DNA of 64,000 bases from Marinobacter pelagius (GCF_003315345.1 NZ_QNRO01000013.1:1-64000), one strand, 5' to 3'. Positions 8,066 to 17,903 are shown, counted from the first letter of the stretch. Notes: generated from the sequence alone by a model not told the origin. Program-made: numbers and translations.

Positions 8066-9370
8066 TCAATTCCCCATCTGATTGGGTAGGTAGGTAACGA
8101 TGTCCGGGAAGATCGTGATCAACAGAACTCCTGCAAGCAATAGCAGGAAGTATGGTAATGCGGCCAGCGCCACCCGGATGATGTTTTCACCGGTAAGCCC
8201 CTGAATCACGAACAGATTGAATCCCACAGGCGGCGTGATCTGGCTCATTTCCACCACGATAACCAGATAAATCCCGAACCACATGGGGTCGATCCCGGCA
8301 GCCTGTACCATGGGCAAAATCACGGAAGTGGTCAGAACCACAACCGAAATACCATCGAGGAAACAGCCGAGCAGAATAAAAAACACGGTCAGGGCCAGGA
8401 GCAGCATGTAAGGAGACAGCTCCAGGGTGTTGATCCAGGACGCCAGGTCCCTGGGGATACCAGTGAAGCCCATGGACACCGTCAGAAAATGGGCGCCAAC
8501 AAGAATGAACGCGATCATGGTAGACGTTTTGACCGTCCCCATCAGAGCCTGGCCGAATGTTTCCCGGCTCAGGGAACCACCTCGCCACGACAGCAGATGC
8601 GCCAGTGCCACACCTACCGCAGCTGATTCCGTTGGGGATGCCAGCCCGGCATAGATAGAGCCGATAACACCAACGATCAACAAAACGACCGGGATCAGAG
8701 GTTTGCTTCGCCGGATCTTCTCCGCCAGCGGCAGAGCCTCCTCCTCATCAGCGGGCACGCCAGAGGGGTTCAGCTTGGACCAGATGGCAACGTAGCCGGC
8801 GAACAGCACCATCAGCAGCAAACCGGGAAGAATACCGGCCACGAACAAACGGGCAATGGACTGCTCGGTAGCGACGCCATAAACGATCAGGATAATGGAC
8901 GGCGGAATCAAAAGGCCCAGGGTCGCAGATCCCGCCAGCGTTCCCAGGATCTGCTTGCGGTCGTAGCCACGCTGAGTGAGTTCCGGAACCGACATCTTCC
9001 CGATCGTCGCCGCTGTTGCTGCCGACGAGCCGGAAATCGCGGCGAAAATACCACAGCCAATGATGTTGGTGTGCAGCAGACGGCCGGGGATGCGCCCTAC
9101 CCATGGGGCAATACCGGTGAACATTTCTTCGGACAGGCGGGACCGGAAAAGAACCTCCCCCATCCAGATGAACATCGGTAAAGCAGCCAGCTCCCAGGAA
9201 GCACTGGCACCATAGAAAGAAGTCGCCAGACTGTAACCCACCGGGGTGTTGCTGAAAAAAAACATTGCCGCAAGGCCGGTGGCCGTGAGGGCAAAAGCAA
9301 CCCACAGCCCGGCTCCCAGCACGATCAGGAGCCCTGTCAGGAGCAGCAGGCTCATCCAGATCATATCCAT
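8066..9370 (-). CDS. dctM: TRAP transporter large membrane subunit DctM
   Basis: 434 residues, the family's normal length, with about a dozen hydrophobic segments. TRAP-specific stretches include FAAISGSSAATAATIG (residues ~110-125) and LGLLIPPSIILIVYG. This subunit forms the Na+-coupled transport path. It starts 4 bp after the end of dctQ, so translation is probably coupled. Confidence 0.95.
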   Translation of the reverse strand: MDMIWMSLLLLTGLLIVLGAGLWVAFALTATGLAAMFFFSNTPVGYSLATSFYGASASWELAALPMFIWMGEVLFRSRLSEEMFTGIAPWVGRIPGRLLHTNIIGCGIFAAISGSSAATAATIGKMSVPELTQRGYDRKQILGTLAGSATLGLLIPPSIILIVYGVATEQSIARLFVAGILPGLLLMVLFAGYVAIWSKLNPSGVPADEEEALPLAEKIRRSKPLIPVVLLIVGVIGSIYAGLASPTESAAVGVALAHLLSWRGGSLSRETFGQALMGTVKTSTMIAFILVGAHFLTVSMGFTGIPRDLASWINTLELSPYMLLLALTVFFILLGCFLDGISVVVLTTSVILPMVQAAGIDPMWFGIYLVIVVEMSQITPPVGFNLFVIQGLTGENIIRVALAALPYFLLLLAGVLLITIFPDIVTYLPNQMGN

Positions 9371-9374
9371 CGTT

Positions 9375-9914
9375 TTACTCCTGCGGGGCTTCGTCTTTGA
9401 GATGGGTAATTCGACCGGTAATCAACCCGACCAGGGCGTCCAGCAGGGCGATCAACAGCCAGACCAGCCCGACAACCATGACTGCCTGGGGAATCCAGAG
9501 CGGCACCGGCACCATGCCGATGGATACGTCACCAAAGTCGTAGCTGTCATAGGTCAGCAGTACGCTGAACCAGGTGGCGAAGGTAGTGATCGCCAGAGCG
9601 ATCACTACCACCACAATATCCAGTGCTCTCTGGACTTTTTCCGGCAGGGCCCTGTGCAAGAGGTCCACCCGGATGTGCCCTCCCACCGTCAGGGTATAGG
9701 CAAGTCCGGTGAACGTAGCCCCAAGCAACAGAAATCCCGCCAGTTCGGCCAATCCGGGAACCTGCAGGCCCAGGGCATCCATCCCCAGGGTCAGCAGGGC
9801 CTTGTCAAGAATTCGCCCGAACACCTGCAGCACCACCATCACCATGATGACCATGAGCTGCAGAGCCGAGATGTATCCGCCAAGGCGATACAGAGAGTCC
9901 AGAAACCTGCGCAT
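9375..9914 (-). CDS. dctQ: TRAP transporter small membrane subunit DctQ
   Basis: 179 residues with four hydrophobic segments and the DctQ-typical GGHIRVDLL and QVFGRILDKALL patterns. It pairs with DctM in the inner membrane to accept substrate from the binding protein. It is placed between dctP (40 bp upstream) and dctM (4 bp downstream). The substrate class is not evident. Confidence 0.93.
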   Translation of the reverse strand: MRRFLDSLYRLGGYISALQLMVIMVMVVLQVFGRILDKALLTLGMDALGLQVPGLAELAGFLLLGATFTGLAYTLTVGGHIRVDLLHRALPEKVQRALDIVVVVIALAITTFATWFSVLLTYDSYDFGDVSIGMVPVPLWIPQAVMVVGLVWLLIALLDALVGLITGRITHLKDEAPQE

Positions 9915-9954
9915 GTAAATGCTCCCGGATGGTTCTTTTCAGCAGTTAAAGGAA

Positions 9955-10929
9955 TTAAAGAGCACGGTAGGCCTCCACGAGGGCCTTGCCATCTTCACCG
10001 GCACGCTCCAACCACTCCTGCTCCATAGTGGCGCCAACCTCCTTCAGCCGCTTGACCAGTGCCTCGCTGGGTTCGGATACCACAATGCCGTTCTCTTCCA
10101 TGATTTTGATCTTGGCAGCGGTTTCCGCCTTGCTGGCCTCCCAGCCCCGCTTCTCCGCTTCAGCGGCTGCTGTCTCAATCGCGTCCTGCACGGACTCCGG
10201 AAGCCCCTCGAAAGCCCGGGTATTGACGATCACCATGTTTTTCGGCAACCACAGTTGCGCATGATTGAAGTGACTCAGGTAATCCCAGGCCCGGGTATTT
10301 GCCCCGGTTGACGGTGATGTGATCATCGCGTCCACACGGCCGGTCCCGAAAGCGGTCGGGATATCCGGAACCTCGACCTGGGTCGGGACAGCCCCGAACA
10401 GTTCAGCCAGACGTTCACTGGATTTGTTGTAGGCGCGCATCTTCACCCCCTGGAGCTCTTCACCGGTTTCCACCGGGAATTTGGTGTAAATCCCCTGGGG
10501 CGGCCACGGCACCGCAAACAGCAGCTTCAGGCGCTGCTCCTCAAGACGCTCGGCCAGCACCTCACGGGATGCCTGCCAAAGCTTCCAGGCCTCTTCGTAG
10601 TTGCTGGCCAGGTAAGGAACCGAATCGACCTCGAACAATGGATCCTCATTGGCCAGGCGGGACATGATCAACTCGCCAATGGGAACCAGGCCACGGCGAA
10701 CAGAGTTCTTGATCTCGGGGTGTTTGATCAGAGAGCCACCACTGTGAACCGTAATGTTCAACTCGCCGTCGGTGGCTTCACGGATATCGTCCGCGAACTG
10801 GTTAATGTTGACAGTATGGAAATTGGAATCGCCATACGGCGTTGGCATATCCCAGTTGGTTTCCGCCTGTGCGGTTCCGATAGCAGCAGTCAGCGCGACT
10901 GCGGCAAGGTATTTCGCTTTTATTTTCAT
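9955..10929 (-). CDS. dctP: TRAP transporter periplasmic substrate-binding protein DctP
   Basis: 324 residues with a signal peptide cleaved after AQA (residue ~22). The DctP pattern is present: a gating-region GVKMRAYNKSS with the conserved Arg that usually binds a ligand carboxylate, then PDIPTAFGTGRVDAMITS. The expected ligand is an organic acid, but the exact one cannot be read. First gene of dctPQM-marR. A ribosome site (GGAGG) lies before the ATG. The upstream 410 bp contain no gene. Confidence 0.93.
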   Translation of the reverse strand: MKIKAKYLAAVALTAAIGTAQAETNWDMPTPYGDSNFHTVNINQFADDIREATDGELNITVHSGGSLIKHPEIKNSVRRGLVPIGELIMSRLANEDPLFEVDSVPYLASNYEEAWKLWQASREVLAERLEEQRLKLLFAVPWPPQGIYTKFPVETGEELQGVKMRAYNKSSERLAELFGAVPTQVEVPDIPTAFGTGRVDAMITSPSTGANTRAWDYLSHFNHAQLWLPKNMVIVNTRAFEGLPESVQDAIETAAAEAEKRGWEASKAETAAKIKIMEENGIVVSEPSEALVKRLKEVGATMEQEWLERAGEDGKALVEAYRAL

Positions 10930-11079
10930 CTTTGCCTCCTCCTGGCCCGATCATTCGGGCTACTCATGGTTGTTGTTGTGACACCGCAAGGGACACATAT
11001 CGCACGACCCGGCACAGGAGCCCGTGCTTTAACTAGCCAACTTAGTCGCCACTGAAAGCGCTGTCAAACTTTTTGCCGC

Positions 11080-11118
11080 AAAACAATACGTTTTTTACCA
11101 CCATTTTATCTACGTTTT
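11080..11118. promoter_or_regulatory. AT-rich control region upstream of dctP with a short dyad
   Basis: The 414 bp between dctP and the epimerase gene (10930-11343) hold no convincing gene. The section around 11070-11150 is clearly more AT-rich than its surroundings. It contains the dyad AAAAC-n5-GTTTT (11080-11094) and a second TACGTTTT at 11111-11118, matching the one at 11087-11094. This could be an operator for the MarR-like regulator or the dctP promoter region. No clear -35/-10 pair was settled on. Confidence 0.3.
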
Positions 11119-11279
11119 GTCGTTATTTTATTTCAAAAAATCAATTTTGATAGAACTGCCAAACGGCAGAATACAAATTCTGAAAATCGTATTGCCGAGA
11201 TTGCGGCTTATTACAGCAAAGCGGTTGAGGGGGATTCAGGTGCCCGGGGACCAGGCTTCAGGAGAGAAATGCAGGGTGC

Positions 11280-11311
11280 AAAGGTTCCTGGATTTTACTC
11301 CGGGAACCTTT
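11280..11311 (-). terminator. Inverted repeat downstream of the epimerase gene, probable terminator
   Basis: AAAGGTTCC (11280-11288) and GGAACCTTT (11303-11311) make a perfect 9-bp stem 32 bp after the epimerase stop. The T-tract on the minus strand is short, so termination strength is uncertain. Confidence 0.5.
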
Positions 11312-11343
11312 GAGTATTCTTGAACAAAGAAAACGCTCTGGAA

Positions 11344-12351
11344 TCAGACCTTGTAAAAATCCCGATACCAGTCCACGAAATTGGCAATGCCCTCCTCCAC
11401 GGTGGTCGAGGGCTTGTAACCCACATCCTCGATCAGGTCGTCGACATTGGCGTAGGTGGCGGGCACGTCGCCCGGCTGCAGGGGCAAAAGGTTCTTCTCC
11501 GCCTTCTTGCCGATGCGTTCCTCGATGATTTCGATAAAGCGGGAAAGTTCCACCGGGTTGTTGCTGCCGATGTTGTAGAGCCGGTAAGGCGCCTTGCTGG
11601 TGCCCGGATCCGGGCGCTCGCCGCTCCACTCATCGTTGGGCTCGGCGACATGGTCCAGGGTGCGGATCACGCCCTCGACGATGTCATCGATGTAGGTGAA
11701 ATCCCGGCGGTGGTGGCCATGGTTGAACACGTCGATCGGCTCGCCGGCGAGTATCTTTTTGGTAAAGATGAACAGCGCCATATCCGGCCGGCCCCAGGGG
11801 CCATACACGGTGAAGAACCGCAGGCCGGTGGTCGGCAGGTTGTACAGATGGCTGTAGGTATGGGCCATCAGTTCGTTGGCCTTCTTGGAGGCGGCGTACA
11901 GACTCAACGGGTGGTCAACGTTGTCGTGCACAGAGAACGGCATGGTCTCGTTGGCCCCGTACACCGAGCTGCTGGAGGCGTAGACCAGGTGCTTCACATC
12001 GTTATGGCGGCAGCCCTCGAGGATGTTCATGAAGCCCACCAGGTTGGCATCCACGTAGGCGTGGGGGTTCTCGATGGAGTAACGAACCCCGGCCTGGGCG
12101 GCGAGGTGAACCACTCGTTCGGGCATGTGCTCACGGAACAGGGCCTCCATGGCGGCACGATCGGCAACGTCCTCACGGATCTCGGTGAAGCCGGACTTGC
12201 AGGTCAGCCGCTCCAGGCGCGCTTCCTTCAGGTTCACATCGTAGTAGTCATTGACGTTATCAACGCCGATTACTTCATCACCGCGATCCAGCAGGCGGTG
12301 CGCCAGGTGTGAGCCAATGAATCCAGCGGTTCCCGTAACGAGAATTTTCAA
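11344..12351 (-). CDS. NAD-dependent epimerase, UDP-glucuronate 4-epimerase-like
   Basis: 335 residues of the extended short-chain dehydrogenase type. It has the NAD loop GTAGFIG (7-13), catalytic YAASK (152-156) and an SSSSVYG stretch before it. The [11 protein letters not shown] region and [12 protein letters not shown] match the CapI-like UDP-glucuronate 4-epimerases, which make UDP-galacturonate for surface polysaccharide. The ugd gene at 32905-34251 could supply UDP-glucuronate. It stands alone between a terminator-like repeat and another terminator. Confidence 0.85.
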   Translation of the reverse strand: MKILVTGTAGFIGSHLAHRLLDRGDEVIGVDNVNDYYDVNLKEARLERLTCKSGFTEIREDVADRAAMEALFREHMPERVVHLAAQAGVRYSIENPHAYVDANLVGFMNILEGCRHNDVKHLVYASSSSVYGANETMPFSVHDNVDHPLSLYAASKKANELMAHTYSHLYNLPTTGLRFFTVYGPWGRPDMALFIFTKKILAGEPIDVFNHGHHRRDFTYIDDIVEGVIRTLDHVAEPNDEWSGERPDPGTSKAPYRLYNIGSNNPVELSRFIEIIEERIGKKAEKNLLPLQPGDVPATYANVDDLIEDVGYKPSTTVEEGIANFVDWYRDFYKV

Positions 12352-12440
12352 GGTCTAGTCTCCATAAAACGTTCGTGTCCTGAGCTGCCAAGTTTACCGA
12401 ATCGGCCCTTCCGGCAACACCACGGAACATGTCAGACACA

Positions 12441-12467
12441 AAAAAAGAGCGCCGTAGCGCTCTTTTT
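12441..12467 (-). terminator. Bidirectional-type terminator after the outer-membrane protein gene
   Basis: AAAAAGAGCGC (12442-12452) pairs with GCGCTCTTTTT (12457-12467) around a 4-nt loop, with T/A runs on both sides. It lies 22 bp after the stop of the minus-strand outer-membrane protein gene. Confidence 0.85.
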
Positions 12468-12489
12468 CAGCCAATCAACCCGTATTCGA

Positions 12490-13227
12490 TCAGAACGTCA
12501 GACCGACACTGGCGAAAGGACCGGACAGTTCCACGTCCATTTTGTCGTCGTCATCTTCATAGTCGATGGACATCTGACGGTAGCCTGCACGCAACTGCAG
12601 CAGTGACAGCTCGTACTGGCCGTAGACGTTGAAGTCATGGAGAGAGTCGCCGTCGAAGCTGATCAGGTTGCCCTCACCGCCCACGGAAACGCCGGTAAGC
12701 GGCAGATCAAAGCGGGCGGCGGCGTAGCCCATAGGAATTACGCCATCGATGGTGGTTTCACTCACTCGGCCACCAATGGTTTTTTCACGGACAATCAGCT
12801 CACCGTCCAGTTTCCGCGCAGTCAGACCCAGATCCAGGTTGACCCAGTTATCCAGGACTTCGTAGTAGAAGGTGGCGTCCAGCTGGTCCAGGTCCAGCTC
12901 GGAATCGACGGACGCGCCCGGAAGGATGCCATCGAACTCTTCCAGTCCGATCCGGCCACTACCGTTCTGGGAAATGGTGGTGTAGTTCACTCGCACATTC
13001 GGCAGTACCGGAACCGGATGCTCGAAGTAGGCGGTGAAGTTCGCATTGCTGTCGCTGTCAAGGCTCAGGTCGTTCTCGATATCAACGGCAGAACCCTTGT
13101 TGGCCACCTTACCGGAGAGATCCGAGTCCCAGTAGCTGACATTGGCGCCAACACCGAGAACATCCGCATTCGCCAGAGGCGTGGCCAGAGCCACGGTGCC
13201 ACCTACTGCAAGGATCAGTTTACGCAT
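12490..13227 (-). CDS. Outer-membrane beta-barrel protein (TIGR04219-like)
   Basis: 245 residues. A signal peptide is cleaved after ANA (residue ~21), followed by GVGANVSYWDSDLSG and many alternating strands. The protein ends in Phe (ASVGLTF), the usual C-terminal signal for barrel assembly. The overall pattern resembles the TIGR04219 outer-membrane family; function unknown. An in-frame start at 13305 exists, but the start at 13227 has an AAGGG ribosome site and begins a clean signal peptide. It follows purC by 37 bp and may be co-transcribed with it. Confidence 0.85.
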   Translation of the reverse strand: MRKLILAVGGTVALATPLANADVLGVGANVSYWDSDLSGKVANKGSAVDIENDLSLDSDSNANFTAYFEHPVPVLPNVRVNYTTISQNGSGRIGLEEFDGILPGASVDSELDLDQLDATFYYEVLDNWVNLDLGLTARKLDGELIVREKTIGGRVSETTIDGVIPMGYAAARFDLPLTGVSVGGEGNLISFDGDSLHDFNVYGQYELSLLQLRAGYRQMSIDYEDDDDKMDVELSGPFASVGLTF

Positions 13228-13264
13228 AAGATACCCTTCTGATGTTTTTTGTATTGATTGCGAC

Positions 13265-13978
13265 TCAGTCGAACTGGATGCCAAGACGGCGACCGACTTC
13301 TTCATAGGTCTCGATCACATCCCCGAGTCCCTGGCGGAACCGGTCCTTGTCCATCTTCTTGCGGGTTTCCTTGTCCCAGATGCGGCAGCCGTCCGGACTG
13401 AATTCGTCACCCAGGACGATCTCACCGCCACTGCGGCCGAATTCCAGCTTGTAATCCACCAGCAGCATGCCGGCTTCATCGAACAGCTTCTTGAGCACGT
13501 CATTGACCTTGTAGGTCAGTTCCTTCATGCGGGAGAGCTCACCTGCAGCCGCCCAGCCGAAGCTCTCGGCGAGGGATTCGTTGACCATGGGATCGTGCAG
13601 CTCGTCATTCTTCAGGAACAGCTCGAAGGTGGGCGGGTTCAGCTCCAGGCCTTCCTCCACGCCCAACCGTCGACACAGGCTGCCAGCGGAAATGTTCCGG
13701 ACCACACACTCCACCGGAATCATGTCCAGCTTCTTGACCAGGGACTCGGTATCCGAAAGCAATCCCTCGAAGTGGGTGGGAATGCCCGCCGCTTCCAACT
13801 TCTCCATGATGAAGGCGTTGAACTTGTTGTTCACCATGCCCTTGCGGTTTAGCTGCTCTTTTTTCTGGCCGTCGAACGCCGAGGTATCGTCCCGGAAGAC
13901 CATCACGAAACGCTCGGGGTCGTCGGTGCGATATACGGATTTGGCCTTGCCTGCGTAGAGTTCTTCGCGCTTTTCCAT
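13265..13978 (-). CDS. purC: Phosphoribosylaminoimidazole-succinocarboxamide synthase
   Basis: About 237 residues of the SAICAR synthetase type. The ATP-site start is [14 protein letters not shown], with [13 protein letters not shown] and the substrate loop [13 protein letters not shown]. It joins aspartate to CAIR in de novo purine synthesis. GGAG lies 8 bp before the ATG at 13978; an upstream in-frame ATG at 14008 is less likely. It is the third gene of dapA-bamC-purC, 40 bp after bamC. Confidence 0.96.
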   Translation of the reverse strand: MEKREELYAGKAKSVYRTDDPERFVMVFRDDTSAFDGQKKEQLNRKGMVNNKFNAFIMEKLEAAGIPTHFEGLLSDTESLVKKLDMIPVECVVRNISAGSLCRRLGVEEGLELNPPTFELFLKNDELHDPMVNESLAESFGWAAAGELSRMKELTYKVNDVLKKLFDEAGMLLVDYKLEFGRSGGEIVLGDEFSPDGCRIWDKETRKKMDKDRFRQGLGDVIETYEEVGRRLGIQFD

Positions 13979-14018
13979 TGAGATCTCCGGAGGGGGTGCC
14001 CGGGGCACCCCAATTCAA

Positions 14019-15116
14019 TCAGTAAAGGTATTCAAAGAGCCGGTTGAGCAGATCGGATGCGGTGTGCTCGCCGTCATAGCTCTCAAGCCGCTCGGCCTCA
14101 ATAAACACCGCGCCGTCGCGCTCTTCCAGGGTCACGGTATGGGTGTGCCGTGGTTTTTCCTTGTCGCTGAACCAGTCAAACCAGCCCGGCTCCCTCTCAT
14201 CCTCTGTGCGGAAGTCGACATAGAGCCAGCCTGCGCTGCGGTTCAGGTCGACAACCGGGATTTCGGCTTCCTCCAGGGCACGATTGGCTTCTGCCCAGGA
14301 GCGGCCATAATCCAGGTCCATCCGGATGGCGACCGCTTGCTCGTTCTCGGACTGCAGATTCACCCGCGGCTCACTGGTCATTCCCGAGGCCGCTCTGGAG
14401 AAGGATTTGTTCTCCTCTCTGGCTTTCAGGAACTCCCCGAGGTCCGCAAGCAGCTCTTTCTGCAGGGCCATGGCTTCAGTCGGGGGATTCGCAATGTCCT
14501 GCCAGGGCAGCAGTTCTCCCGGCCGGTCGGAGCGCTCTATCCGGCGAACCTGGATCTCCGTGGTCTTGCGGCGAATACCCGGTGACATACGCATCTGGAT
14601 GACCGTCATGGGCTCATCAGCCGATGCCTGATTGGTCAGCCCCACCAGTTCCCTCGCCTGCTTGCTGAAATTGGCCAGCTCACTCTGGAGCAGGCCCAGC
14701 TGAGGGCTGTCGTAGGCGACACCCAGGCCCCGGTCATTCATGTAAGCGTTGGCCTGGGGCCAGAGCCGACCGGGGACGTCGTTCACCAGCAGCCAGATGC
14801 GGCCATCGAGCTCCTCGATCACATAGTTTTCTTCAAGGATCTCGGAGGTCATGTCCGGAGGCCGGGGAATATCGGACGGATACATTTTCCCGGACTCGGC
14901 GGCATTGATCTCGCGGATCGGCATGACCTGGCTGAAGCGGGACTCATCCGCGCTTTCAGGGAGTTCCAGCGGAGTGCCTTCTCTGGCATTTACGTACCGC
15001 TCGGAACGGTCTTCCAGCAGGCTGCAGCCCGAGGCTGTTGCCAGCAGCAACAGCCCGGAGGCAGCGAGGATTGATCTGTAAAAACGGGGGGAACGGGTTC
15101 CTGAAAGAACCTGCAT
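14019..15116 (-). CDS. bamC: Outer-membrane assembly lipoprotein BamC (NlpB)
   Basis: 365 residues. A lipoprotein signal ends in TASGC, with lipidated Cys at residue 31. A flexible linker follows (NAREGTPLELP), then two helix-grip domains. BamC is a partner in the Bam complex that inserts barrel proteins into the outer membrane. The ATG at 15116 has GGAG 7 bp upstream. An in-frame TTG at 15149 would add 11 residues and sits almost on the dapA stop, so it is less likely. Gene order dapA-bamC-purC is common in this class. Confidence 0.93.
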   Translation of the reverse strand: MQVLSGTRSPRFYRSILAASGLLLLATASGCSLLEDRSERYVNAREGTPLELPESADESRFSQVMPIREINAAESGKMYPSDIPRPPDMTSEILEENYVIEELDGRIWLLVNDVPGRLWPQANAYMNDRGLGVAYDSPQLGLLQSELANFSKQARELVGLTNQASADEPMTVIQMRMSPGIRRKTTEIQVRRIERSDRPGELLPWQDIANPPTEAMALQKELLADLGEFLKAREENKSFSRAASGMTSEPRVNLQSENEQAVAIRMDLDYGRSWAEANRALEEAEIPVVDLNRSAGWLYVDFRTEDEREPGWFDWFSDKEKPRHTHTVTLEERDGAVFIEAERLESYDGEHTASDLLNRLFEYLY

Positions 15117-15151
15117 CGGGTTACTCCGGTTCAGGGACGATTTCAGCAAGC

Positions 15152-16030
15152 TCAGAGCACGCCTGAGGCTTTCAGGGCTTCTTCCACTTCCGCGTGGAAC
15201 TTCTCGCTCAGCGGCGTCAGCGGCAGCCGGATGCCCTCACTGATCATCCCCATGCGATGCAGTGCCCATTTCACCGGAATTGGATTGGCTTCCAGGAACA
15301 GCTTGCGGTTCAGGGGCATCAGCAGTTCGTTCAAACGCTCGGTTTCTTCCCGGTTACCGGCAATAGCCGCTTCGCACAGCTGCGCCATGGATTTTGGTGC
15401 CACGTTGGCTGTCACCGAGACATTGCCCTTGCCGCCGGCAAGCATCAACTCGGCTGCAGTGGCATCGTCGCCGGAGTAAACCGCAAGACGGCCATCGAGC
15501 GCCTTGATCAATTCGGCGCCACGGGGAATGTTGCCGGTAGCATCCTTGATCGCAACAATGTTCGGAATATCCGCCAGGCGCAGAACGGTCTCGTTCAGCA
15601 TGTCACAGGCTGTCCGGCCGGGAACGTTGTACAGCATCTGGTTCATGCCCGGCACCGCCTCGGCGATGGCCTTGAAATGCTGGTACAGGCCTTCCTGGGT
15701 CGGCTTGTTGTAGTATGGAACCACCAGCAGGCAGGCATCCGCCCCGAGCTTGTGGGCTTCGGTGGTCAGCTCGATGGCTTCACGGGTGCTGTTACCGCCG
15801 GTACCGGCGATCACGGGGATCCGTCCGTCGACACGTTTTATGATCCGGCCAATGGTCTGGCAGTGCTCTTCCGGGTCCAGGGTTGCGGATTCACCGGTGG
15901 TGCCCACGGCAACGATGCCGTGCGTGCCGTTTTCAATGTGAAAGTCCACCAGTTTGTCCAGCTCCTCCCAGTGAATGTCACCGTTTGGATGCATGGGCGT
16001 GACCAGTGCGACAAGGCTACCCGTAATCAT
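15152..16030 (-). CDS. dapA: 4-hydroxy-tetrahydrodipicolinate synthase
   Basis: 292 residues, the normal length. TIM-barrel hallmarks are [23 protein letters not shown] (Tyr of the proton relay) and [10 protein letters not shown] with the Schiff-base Lys. It condenses pyruvate with aspartate semialdehyde, the first step committed to lysine and diaminopimelate. It is divergent from bcp across ~75 bp and leads the dapA-bamC-purC operon. Confidence 0.97.
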   Translation of the reverse strand: MITGSLVALVTPMHPNGDIHWEELDKLVDFHIENGTHGIVAVGTTGESATLDPEEHCQTIGRIIKRVDGRIPVIAGTGGNSTREAIELTTEAHKLGADACLLVVPYYNKPTQEGLYQHFKAIAEAVPGMNQMLYNVPGRTACDMLNETVLRLADIPNIVAIKDATGNIPRGAELIKALDGRLAVYSGDDATAAELMLAGGKGNVSVTANVAPKSMAQLCEAAIAGNREETERLNELLMPLNRKLFLEANPIPVKWALHRMGMISEGIRLPLTPLSEKFHAEVEEALKASGVL

Positions 16031-16104
16031 AAAAGCTCCGTCCGAATAAAACCGATATGGTAATGTTGGGCTCGAACTGACACAAGGGAATTAAAGGAGA
16101 TGTC

Positions 16105-16572
16105 ATGTCATCCGTCGAATTGAACAAGCCCGTCCCCGATTTTGAAGCGCCGGCGACCGGTGATCAAACGATCCGGCTCTCGGATCTTCGCGGCCAGAAT
16201 GTGGTTATCTATTTCTACCCCAAGGACAACACCCCCGGTTGCACCACCGAGGGCCAGGATTTCCGGGACCGGATGAAACAGTTTGTGGAACTGGACACGG
16301 AAATCTTCGGAGTGTCCCGGGACGGCCTGAAAGCTCATGAAAATTTCCGGAGTAAACACGAGTTCCCCTTCCACCTGATTTCCGACAAGGACGAAGACCT
16401 GTGCAAGCTGTTTGATGTCATCAAGCTGAAGAAGCTTTACGGCAAGGAGCATCTCGGGATCGAACGCAGCACCTTCCTGATCGACAAGGAAGGCGTGCTC
16501 CGGAAAGAATGGCGCGGCGTCAAGGTCAAGGGCCACGCCGACGAAGTGCTGGACGCAGCCAAGGCCCTCTGA
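16105..16572 (+). CDS. bcp: Thioredoxin-dependent peroxiredoxin (BCP/PrxQ type)
   Basis: 155 residues with the peroxidatic motif PGCTTEG (Cys46) and the usual FYPKDNTPG run-up. It reduces hydroperoxides using thioredoxin. The second Cys, usually five residues after the first, is missing here (Gln51). Cys100 in DLCKLF is the only other Cys, so recycling may differ from the two-Cys form. GGAG precedes the ATG. It converges on the AI-2E-type gene with only 7 bp between them. Confidence 0.94.
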   Translation: MSSVELNKPVPDFEAPATGDQTIRLSDLRGQNVVIYFYPKDNTPGCTTEGQDFRDRMKQFVELDTEIFGVSRDGLKAHENFRSKHEFPFHLISDKDEDLCKLFDVIKLKKLYGKEHLGIERSTFLIDKEGVLRKEWRGVKVKGHADEVLDAAKAL

Positions 16573-16579
16573 CAGAAGC

Positions 16580-17662
16580 TCAGGCCAGCTCATCGGTCGG
16601 TGAAGGTTCTACCTCCTTCACCGGCCAGGCGGAGAACACTGCCTTGAGCAGGGTCGCCAGCGGAATGGCGAAAAACACACCCCACAGCCCCCAGATACCG
16701 CCAAAGAACAGCACTGCAACGATGATGGCGACCGGGTGCAGGTTGTTGACCTCGGAGAACAGGAGCGGCACCAGCACGTTACCGTCCAGTGCCTGGATGA
16801 CCCCGTACACCACCATAACCCAGATAAAATGCGTACCCCAGCCGAAGGCAAACAGCCCGATCATGGCGACCGGAATGGTCACCACCGCCGCACCGATATA
16901 GGGAATCACCACGCTCAGGCCCACCAACAGTGACAACAATGCAGCGTAGGGCATGCCCAGGAGTTTGAAAGCAATATAGGTGGCGCCGCCCACGATGAGA
17001 ATCTCCACCGCCTTACCTCGCACATAGTTCGCGCACTGGAGGTTGACCTCATGCCAGATCTTCAGCATCAGCGGCCGCTGAGGAGGCAGCAGACGGGCGA
17101 TGGATCCCAGCAGCACTTCTTTATCCTTAAGGAAGAAAAACACGAGAATAGGCACCAGTACCATGTAGATCAGCAGTGCCACCAGATCAGGAATACTGGA
17201 CAGCGAGAAGGAAACGAGCCATTGGGTGAGCTGCCCCACTTCCGTGGAAACCTGCTGGTACACGGTATTGACCGCTTCTGCGGAGATCAGCTGAGGATAC
17301 TGCTCAGGCAACAGTTCGAGATAGGACTGCATCTCCCGGATGATGCGTGGCGCCTCACCGGCCAGGTTGGTTACCTGGGTCCAGACCAGTGGCAGCAGGC
17401 CGAACAGGAAACCCACCAGCACACCGAGGAACACCACGAAAACCCCGAGGATGGCAACGATTTCCGGAATACCCAGCTTGTTGAGCTTGGTCACCAGGCC
17501 CTGCAGGATGAAGGCAATGATCAGGGACGCAATGGCGGGTGCCAGCATGGCACCGAACCAGATGATAAACACCGTTCCCGCCAACAGGATAAGCGAGAGG
17601 ATGACCGCTTCTTCATCTGAAAAGTATTTGTGCGCAAGACCGCGTAAAATCCTGACCATCAA
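16580..17662 (-). CDS. AI-2E family transporter (PerM-like permease)
   Basis: 360 residues with about eight hydrophobic segments and a central hydrophilic part. The C-terminal GTHFIWVMVVYGVIQALDG and GGIWGLWGVFFAIPLATL are family features. Members are proposed exporters or Na+/H+-linked carriers; the substrate is unknown. It lies 13 bp after the TusA-like gene on the same strand. Confidence 0.9.
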   Translation of the reverse strand: MMVRILRGLAHKYFSDEEAVILSLILLAGTVFIIWFGAMLAPAIASLIIAFILQGLVTKLNKLGIPEIVAILGVFVVFLGVLVGFLFGLLPLVWTQVTNLAGEAPRIIREMQSYLELLPEQYPQLISAEAVNTVYQQVSTEVGQLTQWLVSFSLSSIPDLVALLIYMVLVPILVFFFLKDKEVLLGSIARLLPPQRPLMLKIWHEVNLQCANYVRGKAVEILIVGGATYIAFKLLGMPYAALLSLLVGLSVVIPYIGAAVVTIPVAMIGLFAFGWGTHFIWVMVVYGVIQALDGNVLVPLLFSEVNNLHPVAIIVAVLFFGGIWGLWGVFFAIPLATLLKAVFSAWPVKEVEPSPTDELA

Positions 17663-17675
17663 CGTCTCCGATAGG

Positions 17676-17903
17676 TTAACCGCCGCACTTTATCACAAAC
17701 CGGTATTCGCCATCGGCTTCGGCGGAACTGACCAATGTGTGGCTGGATAAAGCGAGGAATGCCGGAATATCCCGGGCCGAGCCGGAATCGGTAGCAATTA
17801 CTTCCAGCTCCTCACCGGGCGACATCCCGTTGAGTTCGAGCTTGGTTTTCAGCAGAGGCATCGGACAACGCAGCCCGGAAGCATCCAGTGTACGGTCAAC
17901 CAT
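17676..17903 (-). CDS. TusA-like sulfur-carrier protein
   Basis: 75 residues with the TusA/SirA motif LRCPMPLLK (Cys13) and an alpha/beta layout. Such proteins carry persulfide sulfur for tRNA thiolation or molybdenum cofactor work. In Pseudomonas, the homologue in this same gene neighbourhood is linked to molybdenum homeostasis (established knowledge, by position). Read here as a paralogue of unknown exact partner. Confidence 0.9.
   Translation of the reverse strand: MVDRTLDASGLRCPMPLLKTKLELNGMSPGEELEVIATDSGSARDIPAFLALSSHTLVSSAEADGEYRFVIKCGG

Noticed and set aside
11117..11323. 68-codon frame in the gap upstream of dctP
   Set aside because: No family pattern, TTG start without a ribosome site, and it runs through AT-rich control DNA and a terminator-like repeat.
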